Assembly: GCA_910578985.1 (NCBI GenBank)
Contig: CAJTSF010000020.1
Coordinates: 1-43,792 of the forward strand
DNA from: an uncultured Odoribacter sp.
GTDB taxonomy: Bacteria > Bacteroidota > Bacteroidia > Bacteroidales > Marinifilaceae
Length of the DNA: 43,792 nt
Reading direction: 5' to 3'
Program-made: the position numbers and the translations under genes
Part shown: positions 8,389 through 16,613 of the stretch, piece after piece
Layout: every line of letters begins with the position of its first letter
How positions within the stretch are numbered: position 1 is the stretch's first letter
The notes under the pieces: generated by a model
Database searches by the model: none
The model's input: only the letters and a program-made list of their open reading frames with translations
Told to the model about the DNA's origin: nothing

Positions 8389-9414
8389 TTAACAAAGCTC
8401 CTCCCGCAGCAGATTCACAAACTCAATCACATCGCTTTCCGTCGTATCGAACGAACATACCCACCGCACTTCCGACGCATGTTCGTCCCATACGTAAAAG
8501 AAGCATTTCTCCTGCAACACTTTGATTTTCTCTCTCGGGATAATTGCAAACACTTCATTTGCCTCGACCACCTGCGTTACCCTCACTCCCGGGATATTCT
8601 CCGCTTCCGTTGCCAGTTTCTGTGCCATCCGGTTGGCATGGGCTGCTCCTCTTAGCCACAGGTCCTCTTTCAGCACTGTCGAAAATTGCACTGCGATAAA
8701 GCGGCTCTTCGAATGCAATTGCATCGCTTGCTTCCTTACGAATGCCACCTCCTTTACCGGCTCCGTATTGAAAAATAAGACAGCCTCTCCGAACATCATT
8801 CCGTTCTTCGTCCCCCCGAAACTCAATACATCAATTCCCACGTCCCGCGTAATCTCCCGAGGTTCACACCCCAGATGTGCCACCGCATTGCCCAGGCGTG
8901 CGCCGTCCATGTGTACCAGCATTCCGTGCTCGTGGGCATAGTCGCATATCTCCCGTAGTTCTTCTTTCGTATATACTGTTCCCAGTTCCGTACACTGCGT
9001 CAGCGACACCATTTTCGGCTGCGCGTGATGCTGGTCGCCGAACCCGTGCATGTGATTTTCAATCAGTCCCACCGTCAGTTTGCCGTTGAAAGTCGGCACC
9101 GTCAGCAATTTGCATCCGCTCTGTTTTTCTATCGCCCCGCATTCGTCTACGTTGATATGTGCCGTTTCCGCGCAAATCACCGCATGGTACGGTCGCATGA
9201 ATGCCGACAGCGCCACTATATTCGCCCCCGTCCCGTTATACACGAAAAATACTTCCGTTCCCTCTCCGAAAATTTTCCTGAAATCTTCCACTGCCCGTGC
9301 CGTGTATTCATCTTTCCCGTACGAATGCTGATGCCCGTATGATGCCTCCTCCAGTGCCTTGAACACTTCCGGCAAGACTCCTGAAAAATTATCGCTTCCG
9401 AATCCTCGTATCAT
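8389..9414 (-). CDS. Low-specificity threonine aldolase
   Basis: A PLP enzyme of fold type I that cleaves L-threonine or L-allo-threonine to glycine and acetaldehyde. The PLP lysine is K203 in SFGGTKNGMM. Other family signatures are MDGARLGNA (169-177), where D170 should contact the PLP ring nitrogen, and the N-terminal SDNFSG. The length of 341 aa is normal. It follows the AspT-like transporter gene by 28 bp and ends 1 bp before mnmD, so the three are probably one operon. Stereospecificity cannot be told from sequence. Supply of glycine, or catabolism of amino acids exchanged by the transporter, is an inference. Confidence 0.93.
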   Translation of the reverse strand: MIRGFGSDNFSGVLPEVFKALEEASYGHQHSYGKDEYTARAVEDFRKIFGEGTEVFFVYNGTGANIVALSAFMRPYHAVICAETAHINVDECGAIEKQSGCKLLTVPTFNGKLTVGLIENHMHGFGDQHHAQPKMVSLTQCTELGTVYTKEELREICDYAHEHGMLVHMDGARLGNAVAHLGCEPREITRDVGIDVLSFGGTKNGMMFGEAVLFFNTEPVKEVAFVRKQAMQLHSKSRFIAVQFSTVLKEDLWLRGAAHANRMAQKLATEAENIPGVRVTQVVEANEVFAIIPREKIKVLQEKCFFYVWDEHASEVRWVCSFDTTESDVIEFVNLLREELC

Positions 9415-9442
9415 ATCTTTATCCTTAACCGTAAAATCGTCC

Positions 9443-11134
9443 TTATCCCAGCATGATAATCAATAACTGTGCCGATAGCACCCTTAGGAACATCGCCAAC
9501 GGGTACACCGTCGCATATCCCACTGCCGGGGCGTCTCCCGATGTCAGTTCGCTTGCATAAGCCAGTGCAGGCGGGTTGGTGTTCCCTCCCGCGAGAACCC
9601 CGATCAGCGTATAATAATTGAGCCGGCACACATACCTTCCCACCAATCCCATCACCAACAGCGGAATTATCGTAATCAATACGCCGTATCCTATCCATAC
9701 GTATCCCCCTCCGTTTACAACCGTCTCCACGAATCCTTTCCCCGCGCCCAGTCCCACACTCGCCAAAAATAGCGCAATGCCGATTTCCCGCACCATTAGG
9801 TTGGCACTCATCGTCGTATAGGTCACCAACTTATATTTCGGTCCGAACCGGCTGATCAATATCGAAACAATCAGCGGTCCTCCCGCCAGTCCCAGTTTCA
9901 CCGGCTGCGGAATGCCCGGAAATGCGAACGGGATGCTTCCCAGAATACATCCCAGTGCAATCCCTACGAAAATAGGAATCAGATTCGGATGGTCTAACCT
10001 CTTCAGTGAATTTCCCAGCACCTTTTCCGCATTCCCTACAGCCAGTTCGCTGCCCACAATCGTTACCCGGTCTCCCATTTGCAGCGTCAGTTGCGGCGCT
10101 GCCACCAAATCTACCCCTGAACGGTTCACACGCGTGATGTTCGCTCCGAAGTTATTCCTGATTTTTAACTGCGACAGCATTTTTCCGTTCAACTCAGGCT
10201 TTGTAATCAATATCCTGCGGGAAATCAAATTCCGGTTCAATTGTTCCCACTCCATCTCCACCTTGCGACCGAAAAACATGGCAATCGCCTCGATATCTTC
10301 CGGTGAAGAAATGACCAGAATCTGGTCCCCCACATGCAATATCGTACCTCCGCTCACCAATTCCACCTCATGCTCTCCCTCGTGATGCCGGATGCGCGAA
10401 ATTACGAAATCCCGCTTTACCAACGGATGTACCTCCTCGATGCTCTTCCCATCCACCGCTTCATTTTTGATTTCAAGGGTCACCGGTCTGATTGTCAGTT
10501 CTGTCCCCTGTCCTAATCCTTTCGCCGCTTCTTCCTCTTCTTTCGCCGGCACTATATGTAACAGTCCCTTTAGCGCCAACAGCGCCGCAATCGCACCCAC
10601 CACTCCCAACGGGTATGCCACTGCATATCCCATTGCAATCTCCGGTGCATCCGTTCCGAACAAATCGCTTGCCGCCTGCTGTGCCGCGCCCAGTCCCGGC
10701 GTATTTGTCACCGCTCCCGACAGGATGCCTGTCATCGTCCGAGCCGGAATACCCGTTGCATAATGTAGTACCACCGCTACCGCCACACTCAATGCCACGC
10801 TCCCTGCCGCAATCAGGTTCAGTGTCGCGCCTCCTTTTTTGAAAGCCGAAAAGAACCCCGGTCCCACCTGCAACCCGATGGAATACACGAACAGAATCAA
10901 TCCGAATTCCTTCACGAAATGCAACAGATGCTCGTCCAAAGTCCATCCGAAATGCCCGAAAGCGATGCCCACGAACAAAATCCACGTAACTCCCAGCGAT
11001 ACCCCTGCCACTTTGATTTTTCCCAACATGATGCCTATCGCAACCACCGCTGCCAACACCAACACCGAATGGGCGACGCCCCCGCTCCATAGCGAAGGAT
11101 TCCCCTCAAAAAGATTCCTGAAAAATTCTGTCAT
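9443..11134 (-). CDS. AspT/YidE/YbjL-type putative transporter with RCK_C domains
   Basis: An inner-membrane protein of 563 aa with two membrane halves (about 25-190 and 385-563), each an 'AspT/YidE/YbjL antiporter duplication domain'. Between them are two TrkA-C (RCK_C) domains, roughly 205-375, which usually sense a small ligand. Gly-rich repeats such as SGAVTNTPGLGAA in the first half and VLAGGNTNPPALAYA in the second mark the paired transport motifs. AspT itself exchanges aspartate for alanine, but most members, including E. coli YidE and YbjL, have no proven substrate. Being followed by threonine aldolase hints at an amino acid or its breakdown product, which is only an inference. Confidence 0.88.
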   Translation of the reverse strand: MTEFFRNLFEGNPSLWSGGVAHSVLVLAAVVAIGIMLGKIKVAGVSLGVTWILFVGIAFGHFGWTLDEHLLHFVKEFGLILFVYSIGLQVGPGFFSAFKKGGATLNLIAAGSVALSVAVAVVLHYATGIPARTMTGILSGAVTNTPGLGAAQQAASDLFGTDAPEIAMGYAVAYPLGVVGAIAALLALKGLLHIVPAKEEEEAAKGLGQGTELTIRPVTLEIKNEAVDGKSIEEVHPLVKRDFVISRIRHHEGEHEVELVSGGTILHVGDQILVISSPEDIEAIAMFFGRKVEMEWEQLNRNLISRRILITKPELNGKMLSQLKIRNNFGANITRVNRSGVDLVAAPQLTLQMGDRVTIVGSELAVGNAEKVLGNSLKRLDHPNLIPIFVGIALGCILGSIPFAFPGIPQPVKLGLAGGPLIVSILISRFGPKYKLVTYTTMSANLMVREIGIALFLASVGLGAGKGFVETVVNGGGYVWIGYGVLITIIPLLVMGLVGRYVCRLNYYTLIGVLAGGNTNPPALAYASELTSGDAPAVGYATVYPLAMFLRVLSAQLLIIMLG

Positions 11135-11164
11135 ATCATTCGTATCTTACACATTGAACTCCTG

Positions 11165-11196
11165 CAAAGGTACGAATTCCCTGCCTTATCTTCCAA
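11165..11196 (-). promoter_or_regulatory. Promoter of the transporter-threonine aldolase-mnmD operon
   Basis: On the minus strand there is CTTG (complement of 11193-11196), 20 nt, then TACCTTTG (complement of 11165-11172). The -7 element is perfect and the -33 element has one mismatch. The ATG follows at 11134. Confidence 0.6.
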
Positions 11197-11327
11197 GCTT
11201 TCCTTTCCGAAAATCCCCGTGTCCTATTCTATTCGTTTTTTATGTTTTGTCCCTTTTTGATGAGTTTTCGTATGGTTTCCTTGTAAATTTTTACAGGAGT
11301 GTGGCGATGATTTTTTTAGGATGTTTT

Positions 11328-11358
11328 TTTGCGTTGATTAGGAATTGTTTTATTTTTG
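11328..11358 (+). promoter_or_regulatory. Promoter of the 5'-nucleotidase-like gene
   Basis: TTTG at 11328-11331, a 19-nt spacer and TATTTTTG at 11351-11358 match the Bacteroidetes consensus fully. The ATG is at 11380, about 15 nt after the predicted start. With the divergent promoter at 11165-11196 it occupies this 245-bp AT-richer gap. Confidence 0.7.
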
Positions 11359-11379
11359 TATCGTGAAAACAGATAGGCT

Positions 11380-13026
11380 ATGCGTATTCCTACACATAAG
11401 AAAAAGAAGATAGCGGGCATATTTTGCGTTATACTTATATTTATAGCAGTATATACCGAAAAAAACAAGGAACAGACCATCGTTTTTGTTCACACTAATG
11501 ATACTCACGGTTCTGTTATAGCGATGGACGGCTGGGGCGGATTGGCGGAGCGCGCGACGCTTATCGACAGTATACGGCGTGCGGCCGGTGGAAATATTCT
11601 CCTGCTTGATGCGGGGGATTGGAATACGGGACAAGCGATTTCGAATTATTTTTGTGCGCGTCCCGACATCGAGGCATATAATTATATGGGATATGATGCC
11701 GTGTGTCTGGGAAATCACGAGTTCGACATACCGCAGGATTCCTTACGGATGCAGATGGAGTTGATGGCGTTCCCGGTGCTCACTTCGAATGTCTTCGTGG
11801 CGAACGGGGTACGAAAAGGAAAGGCGCTTGGGGTGTTGTATTCCAAGAAGAAAATCGGGAATCAGATTGTCGGTATGTTCGGGATTACGACGGTTTCTGC
11901 GCGGGTGACGGGGCAGTATGCCGATGAAATGATTTTTGAGGATGAGGCGGAAACGGCGGAATTGTTGGTGCATTCGTTGCGGGGAGCCGGGGTGGACGTG
12001 GTTGTGGCGCTGGTACATTTGGGAATGAATGACGAGGGGGATACATATACGACTTCGATGGAGTTGGCAAAGCGGGTAAGAGGTATCGACTTGATTATCG
12101 ACGGACATTCGCATACGTTTATGAAGGCGCCGGTGGTCGTGAATAACACGAGAATCGTTTCGGCATACCAGAATGGACATTATATCGGTGTGGGGAAGAT
12201 GGTGGTGAAGAACAAGCGGTTACAGGAGTTCGACTGGGAGTTGGTGCCGGTGCACGGAGTGGAGCCGGATTATGAGTTGAGCAGAACGTTGAAGCGTTGG
12301 ACGGAGTATGCCCGCAGAGATTTGAACCAGGTGGTGGGAAAGATGGCGTCATGTGCGCCCCTTTTCGACGGAGAGCGGAATTTGGCGCGGAGCGGGGAGT
12401 CGTTGTTGGGGAATTTGGTGGCGGATGCTGTGGTGTGGAAAGCGAGGGATTTGGGGGTAGTGGCGGATTTTGCGGTAATCAACGGGGGAAGTATGCGGGA
12501 AGGACTTCCGGAAGGATGGGTGACAGTGGCGGATGTGATAGAAACGGTGCCGTTCGGAAATGAGATGAGGGTAGTGGAAATGTATGGCTCGGATTTGTTG
12601 GAGACGCTGTGCGGGTTGGCACAGGTGATGCCTGGAAATGGTTCGTTCCCTCAGTTTTCAAAAGAGGTGGGAGTGGTGCTGGATACGCTGAACCGACATT
12701 TGCTGAAGTTTACCGTCAGAGGTCAGGAAGTGAATTTGGACAAGGTGTACAGGATAGTGACATATGATTATATTACGGAGGGAAGAGGACGGTTTAAGAT
12801 AGTGAAAGAGAGAAAACTATTTGATAGTCCGGCGGGTTTTGAGGTGGCAGAGGGGGTGATGGATTATATTCATGATCGGGAAGTGGTGGTTCCCGAGTTG
12901 GATGGACGGTTGCGTATCGGGCTGCAGAATGCAACGGTGGATTTTGAGGCGAAGCATTTGATTTTGCAGAACCGGAAGGAGTATCCGGGTGGTTTGGAAG
13001 TGAGGCGAATGCTTGGTGAGGAGTGA
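11380..13026 (+). CDS. Bifunctional metallophosphatase/5'-nucleotidase, membrane-anchored or exported
   Basis: A UshA-type enzyme that removes phosphate from nucleotides or similar substrates outside the cytoplasm. After a basic stretch (KKKK, 7-10) a hydrophobic segment at 11-25 works as a signal peptide or anchor; no lipobox Cys is seen at its end. The calcineurin-like domain has all metal motifs in order: HTNDTHG (38-44), LDAGDWNTG, GNHEFD, VHLGMN and DGHSHTF. The C-terminal 5'-nucleotidase domain (about 320-530) carries NLVADA and the ING substrate loop. The length of 548 aa is normal. It stands alone with its own promoter and faces the chromate transporter pair, 15 bp stop to stop. The exact substrate is not predictable. 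Confidence 0.9.
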   Translation: MRIPTHKKKKIAGIFCVILIFIAVYTEKNKEQTIVFVHTNDTHGSVIAMDGWGGLAERATLIDSIRRAAGGNILLLDAGDWNTGQAISNYFCARPDIEAYNYMGYDAVCLGNHEFDIPQDSLRMQMELMAFPVLTSNVFVANGVRKGKALGVLYSKKKIGNQIVGMFGITTVSARVTGQYADEMIFEDEAETAELLVHSLRGAGVDVVVALVHLGMNDEGDTYTTSMELAKRVRGIDLIIDGHSHTFMKAPVVVNNTRIVSAYQNGHYIGVGKMVVKNKRLQEFDWELVPVHGVEPDYELSRTLKRWTEYARRDLNQVVGKMASCAPLFDGERNLARSGESLLGNLVADAVVWKARDLGVVADFAVINGGSMREGLPEGWVTVADVIETVPFGNEMRVVEMYGSDLLETLCGLAQVMPGNGSFPQFSKEVGVVLDTLNRHLLKFTVRGQEVNLDKVYRIVTYDYITEGRGRFKIVKERKLFDSPAGFEVAEGVMDYIHDREVVVPELDGRLRIGLQNATVDFEAKHLILQNRKEYPGGLEVRRMLGEE

Positions 13027-13041
13027 TAAAGCGGGGAGATA

Positions 13042-13566
13042 TCAGTAGAGGAGGAGACCGGCGAGAGCGGCAAGGCAGATGGTGAGGATGGGATGGACAT
13101 TGGTGCGCCAGGTGAGAAGGAAAGCGGCGGCGAAAATCAGAATGCTTTTCCAGTCGATAAAGTTTTCAGAGTTCATGAGGAGAAGTCCGGCGGCGGCGAT
13201 TAGCCCGACGGTCATGGGGCGAAGTCCGGTGAAAGCGGCCTCTACCCAAGGGTTATGCTTGAAACGTGCGAAAAAGCGGGAAATAAGGAGTACGAGGAGG
13301 AAAGGGGGGAGACAGACGGCGAAGGTGGCGATGAGAGACCCCCAGACGCTGCCGGTAGCGGTATAACCGATATAAGTGGCGCTGTTGATGCCGATGGGAC
13401 CGGGTGTCATTTGGGAGATGGCGACGATTTCGGTGAATTGGGCAGGGGTGAGCCATTGATGGCGATCGACGACCTCATGTTGAATGAGGGAGAGCATGGC
13501 ATAGCCGCCTCCGAAGCCGAAAATACCGATTTTGGTATAAACGAGAAAGAGTTGCCAGTAAATCAT
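13042..13566 (-). CDS. Chromate transporter subunit (short-chain CHR), downstream half
   Basis: A 174-aa membrane protein of the CHR family, consisting of one half of the classical chromate transporter. The diagnostic N-terminal motif GIFGFGGGYAMLSLIQHE is intact, followed by QMTPGPIGINSATYIGY. I start it at the ATG at 13566. The longer open frame upstream would encode a proline/arginine-rich tail unlike the family and would overlap the other half extensively. The start overlaps the stop of the upstream half by 4 bp (ATGA), so translation is coupled. In short-chain pairs both halves are needed and are thought to form a heterodimer. The physiological substrate in anaerobes may be sulfate or another oxyanion rather than chromate. 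Confidence 0.92.
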   Translation of the reverse strand: MIYWQLFLVYTKIGIFGFGGGYAMLSLIQHEVVDRHQWLTPAQFTEIVAISQMTPGPIGINSATYIGYTATGSVWGSLIATFAVCLPPFLLVLLISRFFARFKHNPWVEAAFTGLRPMTVGLIAAAGLLLMNSENFIDWKSILIFAAAFLLTWRTNVHPILTICLAALAGLLLY

Positions 13567-14111
13567 GATTTTTGTTTTTTGATGTATCGGGATATCCATC
13601 GGGTATATATGATGCCACCAAGGATACCGGCAAGGATGATGAAGACGGGGGAAACGCCGCCGAGCCATATAAGGAGTGCACCGCCGAGGGGGAAAATGAG
13701 TTGGGGGAGGGTGAGGTGGAGGGAGCGGGCGGCGGAGATGCAAGGAACGAGGATGAGGGCGACGACGGCAGGGCGGATGCCGGCGAAAGCACGGATAACG
13801 TAGGGATTTTCCTGAAAACGGTCAAAGAAGACGGCGATGGTAAGGATGATGCAGAATGAGGGGAGGATGGTGCCTAAGGCGCAGATGAGACTGCCGGGGA
13901 GGCGACGGAGGCGGTAGCCGACGAAAATGGAGATATTGACGGCAAAGATGCCGGGGATGGATTGGGTGACGGCGAAAAGGTCGAGGAATTCTTCACGGGG
14001 AAGCCAGCCACGGCGGACAACGTCGCGTTCGATGAGAGGAATCATGGCGTAGCCGCCGCCAATGGTAAAGAGCCCTATTTTGAGGAAGGTGAGGAATAGT
14101 GTGAGGTACAT
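13563..14111 (-). CDS. Chromate transporter subunit (short-chain CHR), upstream half
   Basis: The partner half, 182 aa when started at 14111 (MYLTLFLTFLKIG). An in-frame ATG at 14141 would add ten residues with no family support. The motif GLFTIGGGYAMIPLIERDV near the N-terminus and SIPGIFAVNISIFVGY are CHR-family signatures. About five or six hydrophobic segments are present. The coding strand is strikingly C-rich, and both halves share this, unlike every neighbour. Its start faces mutY across an 85-bp gap. It is not a frameshifted full-length protein, because each half has its own start, stop and N-terminal motif. Confidence 0.92.
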   Translation of the reverse strand: MYLTLFLTFLKIGLFTIGGGYAMIPLIERDVVRRGWLPREEFLDLFAVTQSIPGIFAVNISIFVGYRLRRLPGSLICALGTILPSFCIILTIAVFFDRFQENPYVIRAFAGIRPAVVALILVPCISAARSLHLTLPQLIFPLGGALLIWLGGVSPVFIILAGILGGIIYTRWISRYIKKQKS

Positions 14112-14169
14112 GGTGTATGTTTTTGCGGCGCGAAGGTACATTTTTTTCAGTATTTTTCCGCGTTTTTGG

Positions 14170-14177
14170 TAATTTTG
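14170..14177 (+). promoter_or_regulatory. Candidate -7 element for mutY
   Basis: TAATTTTG fits the Bacteroidetes -7 consensus 20 bp before the mutY ATG. No convincing TTTG lies 19-21 nt upstream, so the call rests on the -7 box and its position. Confidence 0.4.
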
Positions 14178-14196
14178 CAGGCAAAGGAGAAGGTTT

Positions 14197-15249
14197 ATGG
14201 ATTTTGCATCGGTATTGGAAAAGTGGTATGAGGAACACGGCAGGGAGTTGCCGTGGCGGGAGACAGGAGACCCTTATGCGATATGGGTTTCGGAGGTGAT
14301 TTTGCAGCAGACGAGGGTGGCACAGGGATTGGGATATTATGAGCGTTTTATGGGACGCTTTCCGGATGTGCGTTCGTTGGCGGAAGCGGAGGAGGATGAG
14401 GTGATGAGAATGTGGCAGGGACTGGGGTATTACAGTAGGGCAAGGAACATGTGTGCGGCGGCGCGGGAGGTGGTGGAGCGTTATGGTGGCGAGTTTCCAC
14501 GGGGATATGCGGAGGTGAGGGGTTTGAAGGGGATAGGGGATTATACGGCAGCGGCAGTGTGTTCGTTTGCTTGGGGAATGCCATATGCGGTGGTGGACGG
14601 GAATGTGTACCGGGTATTGGCGCGGGTTTTCGGCGTGGAGGAGGCGGTGGATACAGGGAAGGGGAAACGGATATTCGGGGAGTTGGCGGATGAGTTGTTG
14701 GACAGAAAGAGACCGGCATTGTATAATCAGGCGATTATGGATTTCGGAGCATTGTGTTGTACGCCGAAAGTGCCGGGATGTGAAGAATGTCCGTTAGAGG
14801 GAATGTGTGTGGCGAGGTCGGAGGGGAGGGTGGGTGATTTGCCGGTGAAGGGGGAAAAGGGGAAGGTGAAAGAGCGGTTTTTCCATTATGTGGATGTGCG
14901 GTGTGGGGAGTGGCGGTTATTGAGGCGACGGGAGGGAAGGGATATTTGGCGGAATTTATATGAGTATCCGCTGATAGAAACGGAAGAAACGGCGGATTGG
15001 GAGGAGGTGGCGGCGACGGAGGTATGCAGGGAATGGCTTGAAGGAGCGGGTGAGGTGAGGTTGGAGAGAGTGGTGGAAATGCCGAAACATGTGCTGTCGC
15101 ATCGGGTCATATATGCGCGGTTTTATGTGGTGAAGGTGGAACGGTTTTCGGATGGAATGGCGGGATTCGTGGCAGTGAAGGAAGAGGAGTTGGAAAAGTA
15201 TGCGGTGAGCCGCTTGATTGAGATGTATCGGGAGAGGGAACAGGAATAA
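14197..15249 (+). CDS. mutY: A/G-specific adenine DNA glycosylase MutY
   Basis: A base-excision repair enzyme that removes adenine mispaired with 8-oxoguanine or G. The catalytic pair is E33 (in SEVILQQTR) and D134 (in VVDGNVYRV). The helix-hairpin-helix motif is LKGIGDYTAAAV at 110-121. The [4Fe-4S] cluster ligands follow the MutY/Nth spacing C-X6-C-X2-C-X5-C (from CCTPKVPGCEECPLEGMC, second Cys onward). The C-terminal NUDIX-like domain that recognises 8-oxoG spans about 225-345. The length of 350 aa is typical. It is probably a single gene, since a new -7 element precedes the next one. The coding strand is extremely G-rich. Confidence 0.97.
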   Translation: MDFASVLEKWYEEHGRELPWRETGDPYAIWVSEVILQQTRVAQGLGYYERFMGRFPDVRSLAEAEEDEVMRMWQGLGYYSRARNMCAAAREVVERYGGEFPRGYAEVRGLKGIGDYTAAAVCSFAWGMPYAVVDGNVYRVLARVFGVEEAVDTGKGKRIFGELADELLDRKRPALYNQAIMDFGALCCTPKVPGCEECPLEGMCVARSEGRVGDLPVKGEKGKVKERFFHYVDVRCGEWRLLRRREGRDIWRNLYEYPLIETEETADWEEVAATEVCREWLEGAGEVRLERVVEMPKHVLSHRVIYARFYVVKVERFSDGMAGFVAVKEEELEKYAVSRLIEMYREREQE

Positions 15250-15291
15250 AAAAGTAGTATTTATACTCTCGGCGAGAGAGGGGGGATATGT

Positions 15292-15299
15292 TATTTTTG
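15292..15299 (+). promoter_or_regulatory. Candidate -7 element for the cysteate synthase-yihY pair
   Basis: TATTTTTG fits the -7 consensus 27 bp before the ATG. The -33 position lacks a TTTG. A small inverted repeat, CTCTC GGC GAGAG (15266-15278), lies just upstream and could be a weak hairpin or an operator. Confidence 0.4.
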
Positions 15300-15326
15300 C
15301 GGACAGTAAATTTAAATCGATAGCAG

Positions 15327-16613
15327 ATGGAGGAAAAGACTGATTATGTATTGGAGTCGCGTTGTTGCGGAGCCCGTTTTTCGGACGGGAATTGGGAGTT
15401 GGAGTGCCCGAACGGGGATGGTGCGGCATTGATTTTCGCATCGTACGGGAAGAAGCGTTTGGAGGTGAAGGAGGAAAATCCGGGGTTATACCGTTATGCG
15501 GACTGGCTTCCGATATGCCGTATGTTGGAGGGTTCGGGAGCGCCGGTGACCTATCGGAGTGAGGGGTTGGGCAAGGCATTGGGACTGTCGAACCTGTATG
15601 TGACTTTTAACGGGTATTGGCCGGAACGGGGGGCGGAGATGCGGACGGGAACATTCAAGGAGTGCGAAGCATATTCGGTGTGCGCGCGGGAGCGTGCGGG
15701 GGGAGAGAAGGTAATGGTGGTGGCTTCGGCAGGGAATACGGCAAGAGCGTTTGCGAGGGTGTGTTCGGAGAACAGGATTCCGTTATTGATTTGTATTCCG
15801 GAGGATAATTTGGATTACATGTGGTCGGTAGAGCCTTTGGCAGATTGTGTTAAGATGGTGGCGACGGAAAAAGGAAGCGATTATTTCGATGCGATTCATC
15901 TTTCAAATATGGTGTGTGAGATGGAAGGTTTTTTCCCGGAAGGGGGAGCGAAGAATGTGGCGCGGCGTGATGGGATGGGAACGACAGTGTTGTCGGCGGT
16001 GACGACGATAGGACGGATTCCGGATTATTATTTTCAGGCTGTGGGGAGCGGAACGGGGGCGATTGCGGCGTGGGAGGCGAATCGTAGATTCATCGCAGAC
16101 GGGAGATTCGGAAATCATTTGATGAAGTTGATGGTGTCACAGAATGTGCCGTTTACGTTGATGTATGATGCGTGGAAGGCGGGTTCGCGGGCATTGTTGC
16201 CATTGGATGAGGAAGTTGCGAGGAAGCAGTGTGAGGCAATATCTGCAAAAGTATTGTCGAACAGGAAGCCGCCTTATTCGTTGAAAGGAGGATTGTTTGA
16301 TGCGCTGACGGCGACGGGAGGAGATATGTTCGCGGTAGAGAACGGGGAAGTGAAGGAAGCGGTGCAGTTGTTTGCGGAGACGGAAGGGATAGATATTGAA
16401 CCTGCGGCAGGAGTGGCTGTGGCATCGCTGCGACAGGCATTGGAGGAAGGAAAAGTAGAGAGGGAGGCGGTGGTGATGTTGAATGTGACAGGGGGGGGTA
16501 TCGGGAGGTTGAAAGCGGAGCATCCGGTAGTGTACAGGAAGCCGGATTATGTATTCCGGATCGGTGCGGGGGCGGAAGAGGTAAAAGGCGTGATTAAGGA
16601 GTTGTTCGGGTGA
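15327..16613 (+). CDS. Cysteate synthase (threonine synthase paralogue)
   Basis: A PLP enzyme of fold type II expected to make L-cysteate from O-phospho-L-serine and sulfite. It resembles the cysteate synthase of Methanosarcina coenzyme M synthesis far more than ordinary threonine synthase. Family blocks seen in order are a degenerate Zn-ribbon-like N-terminus (RCCG...ECPNG), LYVTFNGYWPERGAEM, TGTFKECEA with the PLP lysine K111, VVASAGNTARAF, PEGGAKNVARRDGMGT, YFQAVGSGTGAIAAWE, GGLFDALTATGGDM and EGIDIEPAAGVAVASL. The glycine turn near residue 390 is encoded by a run of eight G. Length is 428 aa. In Bacteroidota, cysteate is condensed with an acyl chain to form capnine and sulfonolipids; the acyltransferase is not in this window. 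The stop overlaps the next start. Automated pipelines may label it threonine synthase. Confidence 0.85.
   Translation: MEEKTDYVLESRCCGARFSDGNWELECPNGDGAALIFASYGKKRLEVKEENPGLYRYADWLPICRMLEGSGAPVTYRSEGLGKALGLSNLYVTFNGYWPERGAEMRTGTFKECEAYSVCARERAGGEKVMVVASAGNTARAFARVCSENRIPLLICIPEDNLDYMWSVEPLADCVKMVATEKGSDYFDAIHLSNMVCEMEGFFPEGGAKNVARRDGMGTTVLSAVTTIGRIPDYYFQAVGSGTGAIAAWEANRRFIADGRFGNHLMKLMVSQNVPFTLMYDAWKAGSRALLPLDEEVARKQCEAISAKVLSNRKPPYSLKGGLFDALTATGGDMFAVENGEVKEAVQLFAETEGIDIEPAAGVAVASLRQALEEGKVEREAVVMLNVTGGGIGRLKAEHPVVYRKPDYVFRIGAGAEEVKGVIKELFG

Noticed and set aside
11135..11379. Replication origin in the divergent gap
   Set aside because: I saw no cluster of DnaA boxes there; the gap is accounted for by two promoters. 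The skew change is reported separately as an open question.
13042..14111. A single chromate transporter broken by a frameshift
   Set aside because: Each half has its own start, a complete N-terminal GGGYAM motif and an ATGA overlap, as in the known short-chain pairs.
15266..15278. Terminator after mutY
   Set aside because: The stem is only 5 bp and is followed by G-rich sequence with no T-run.
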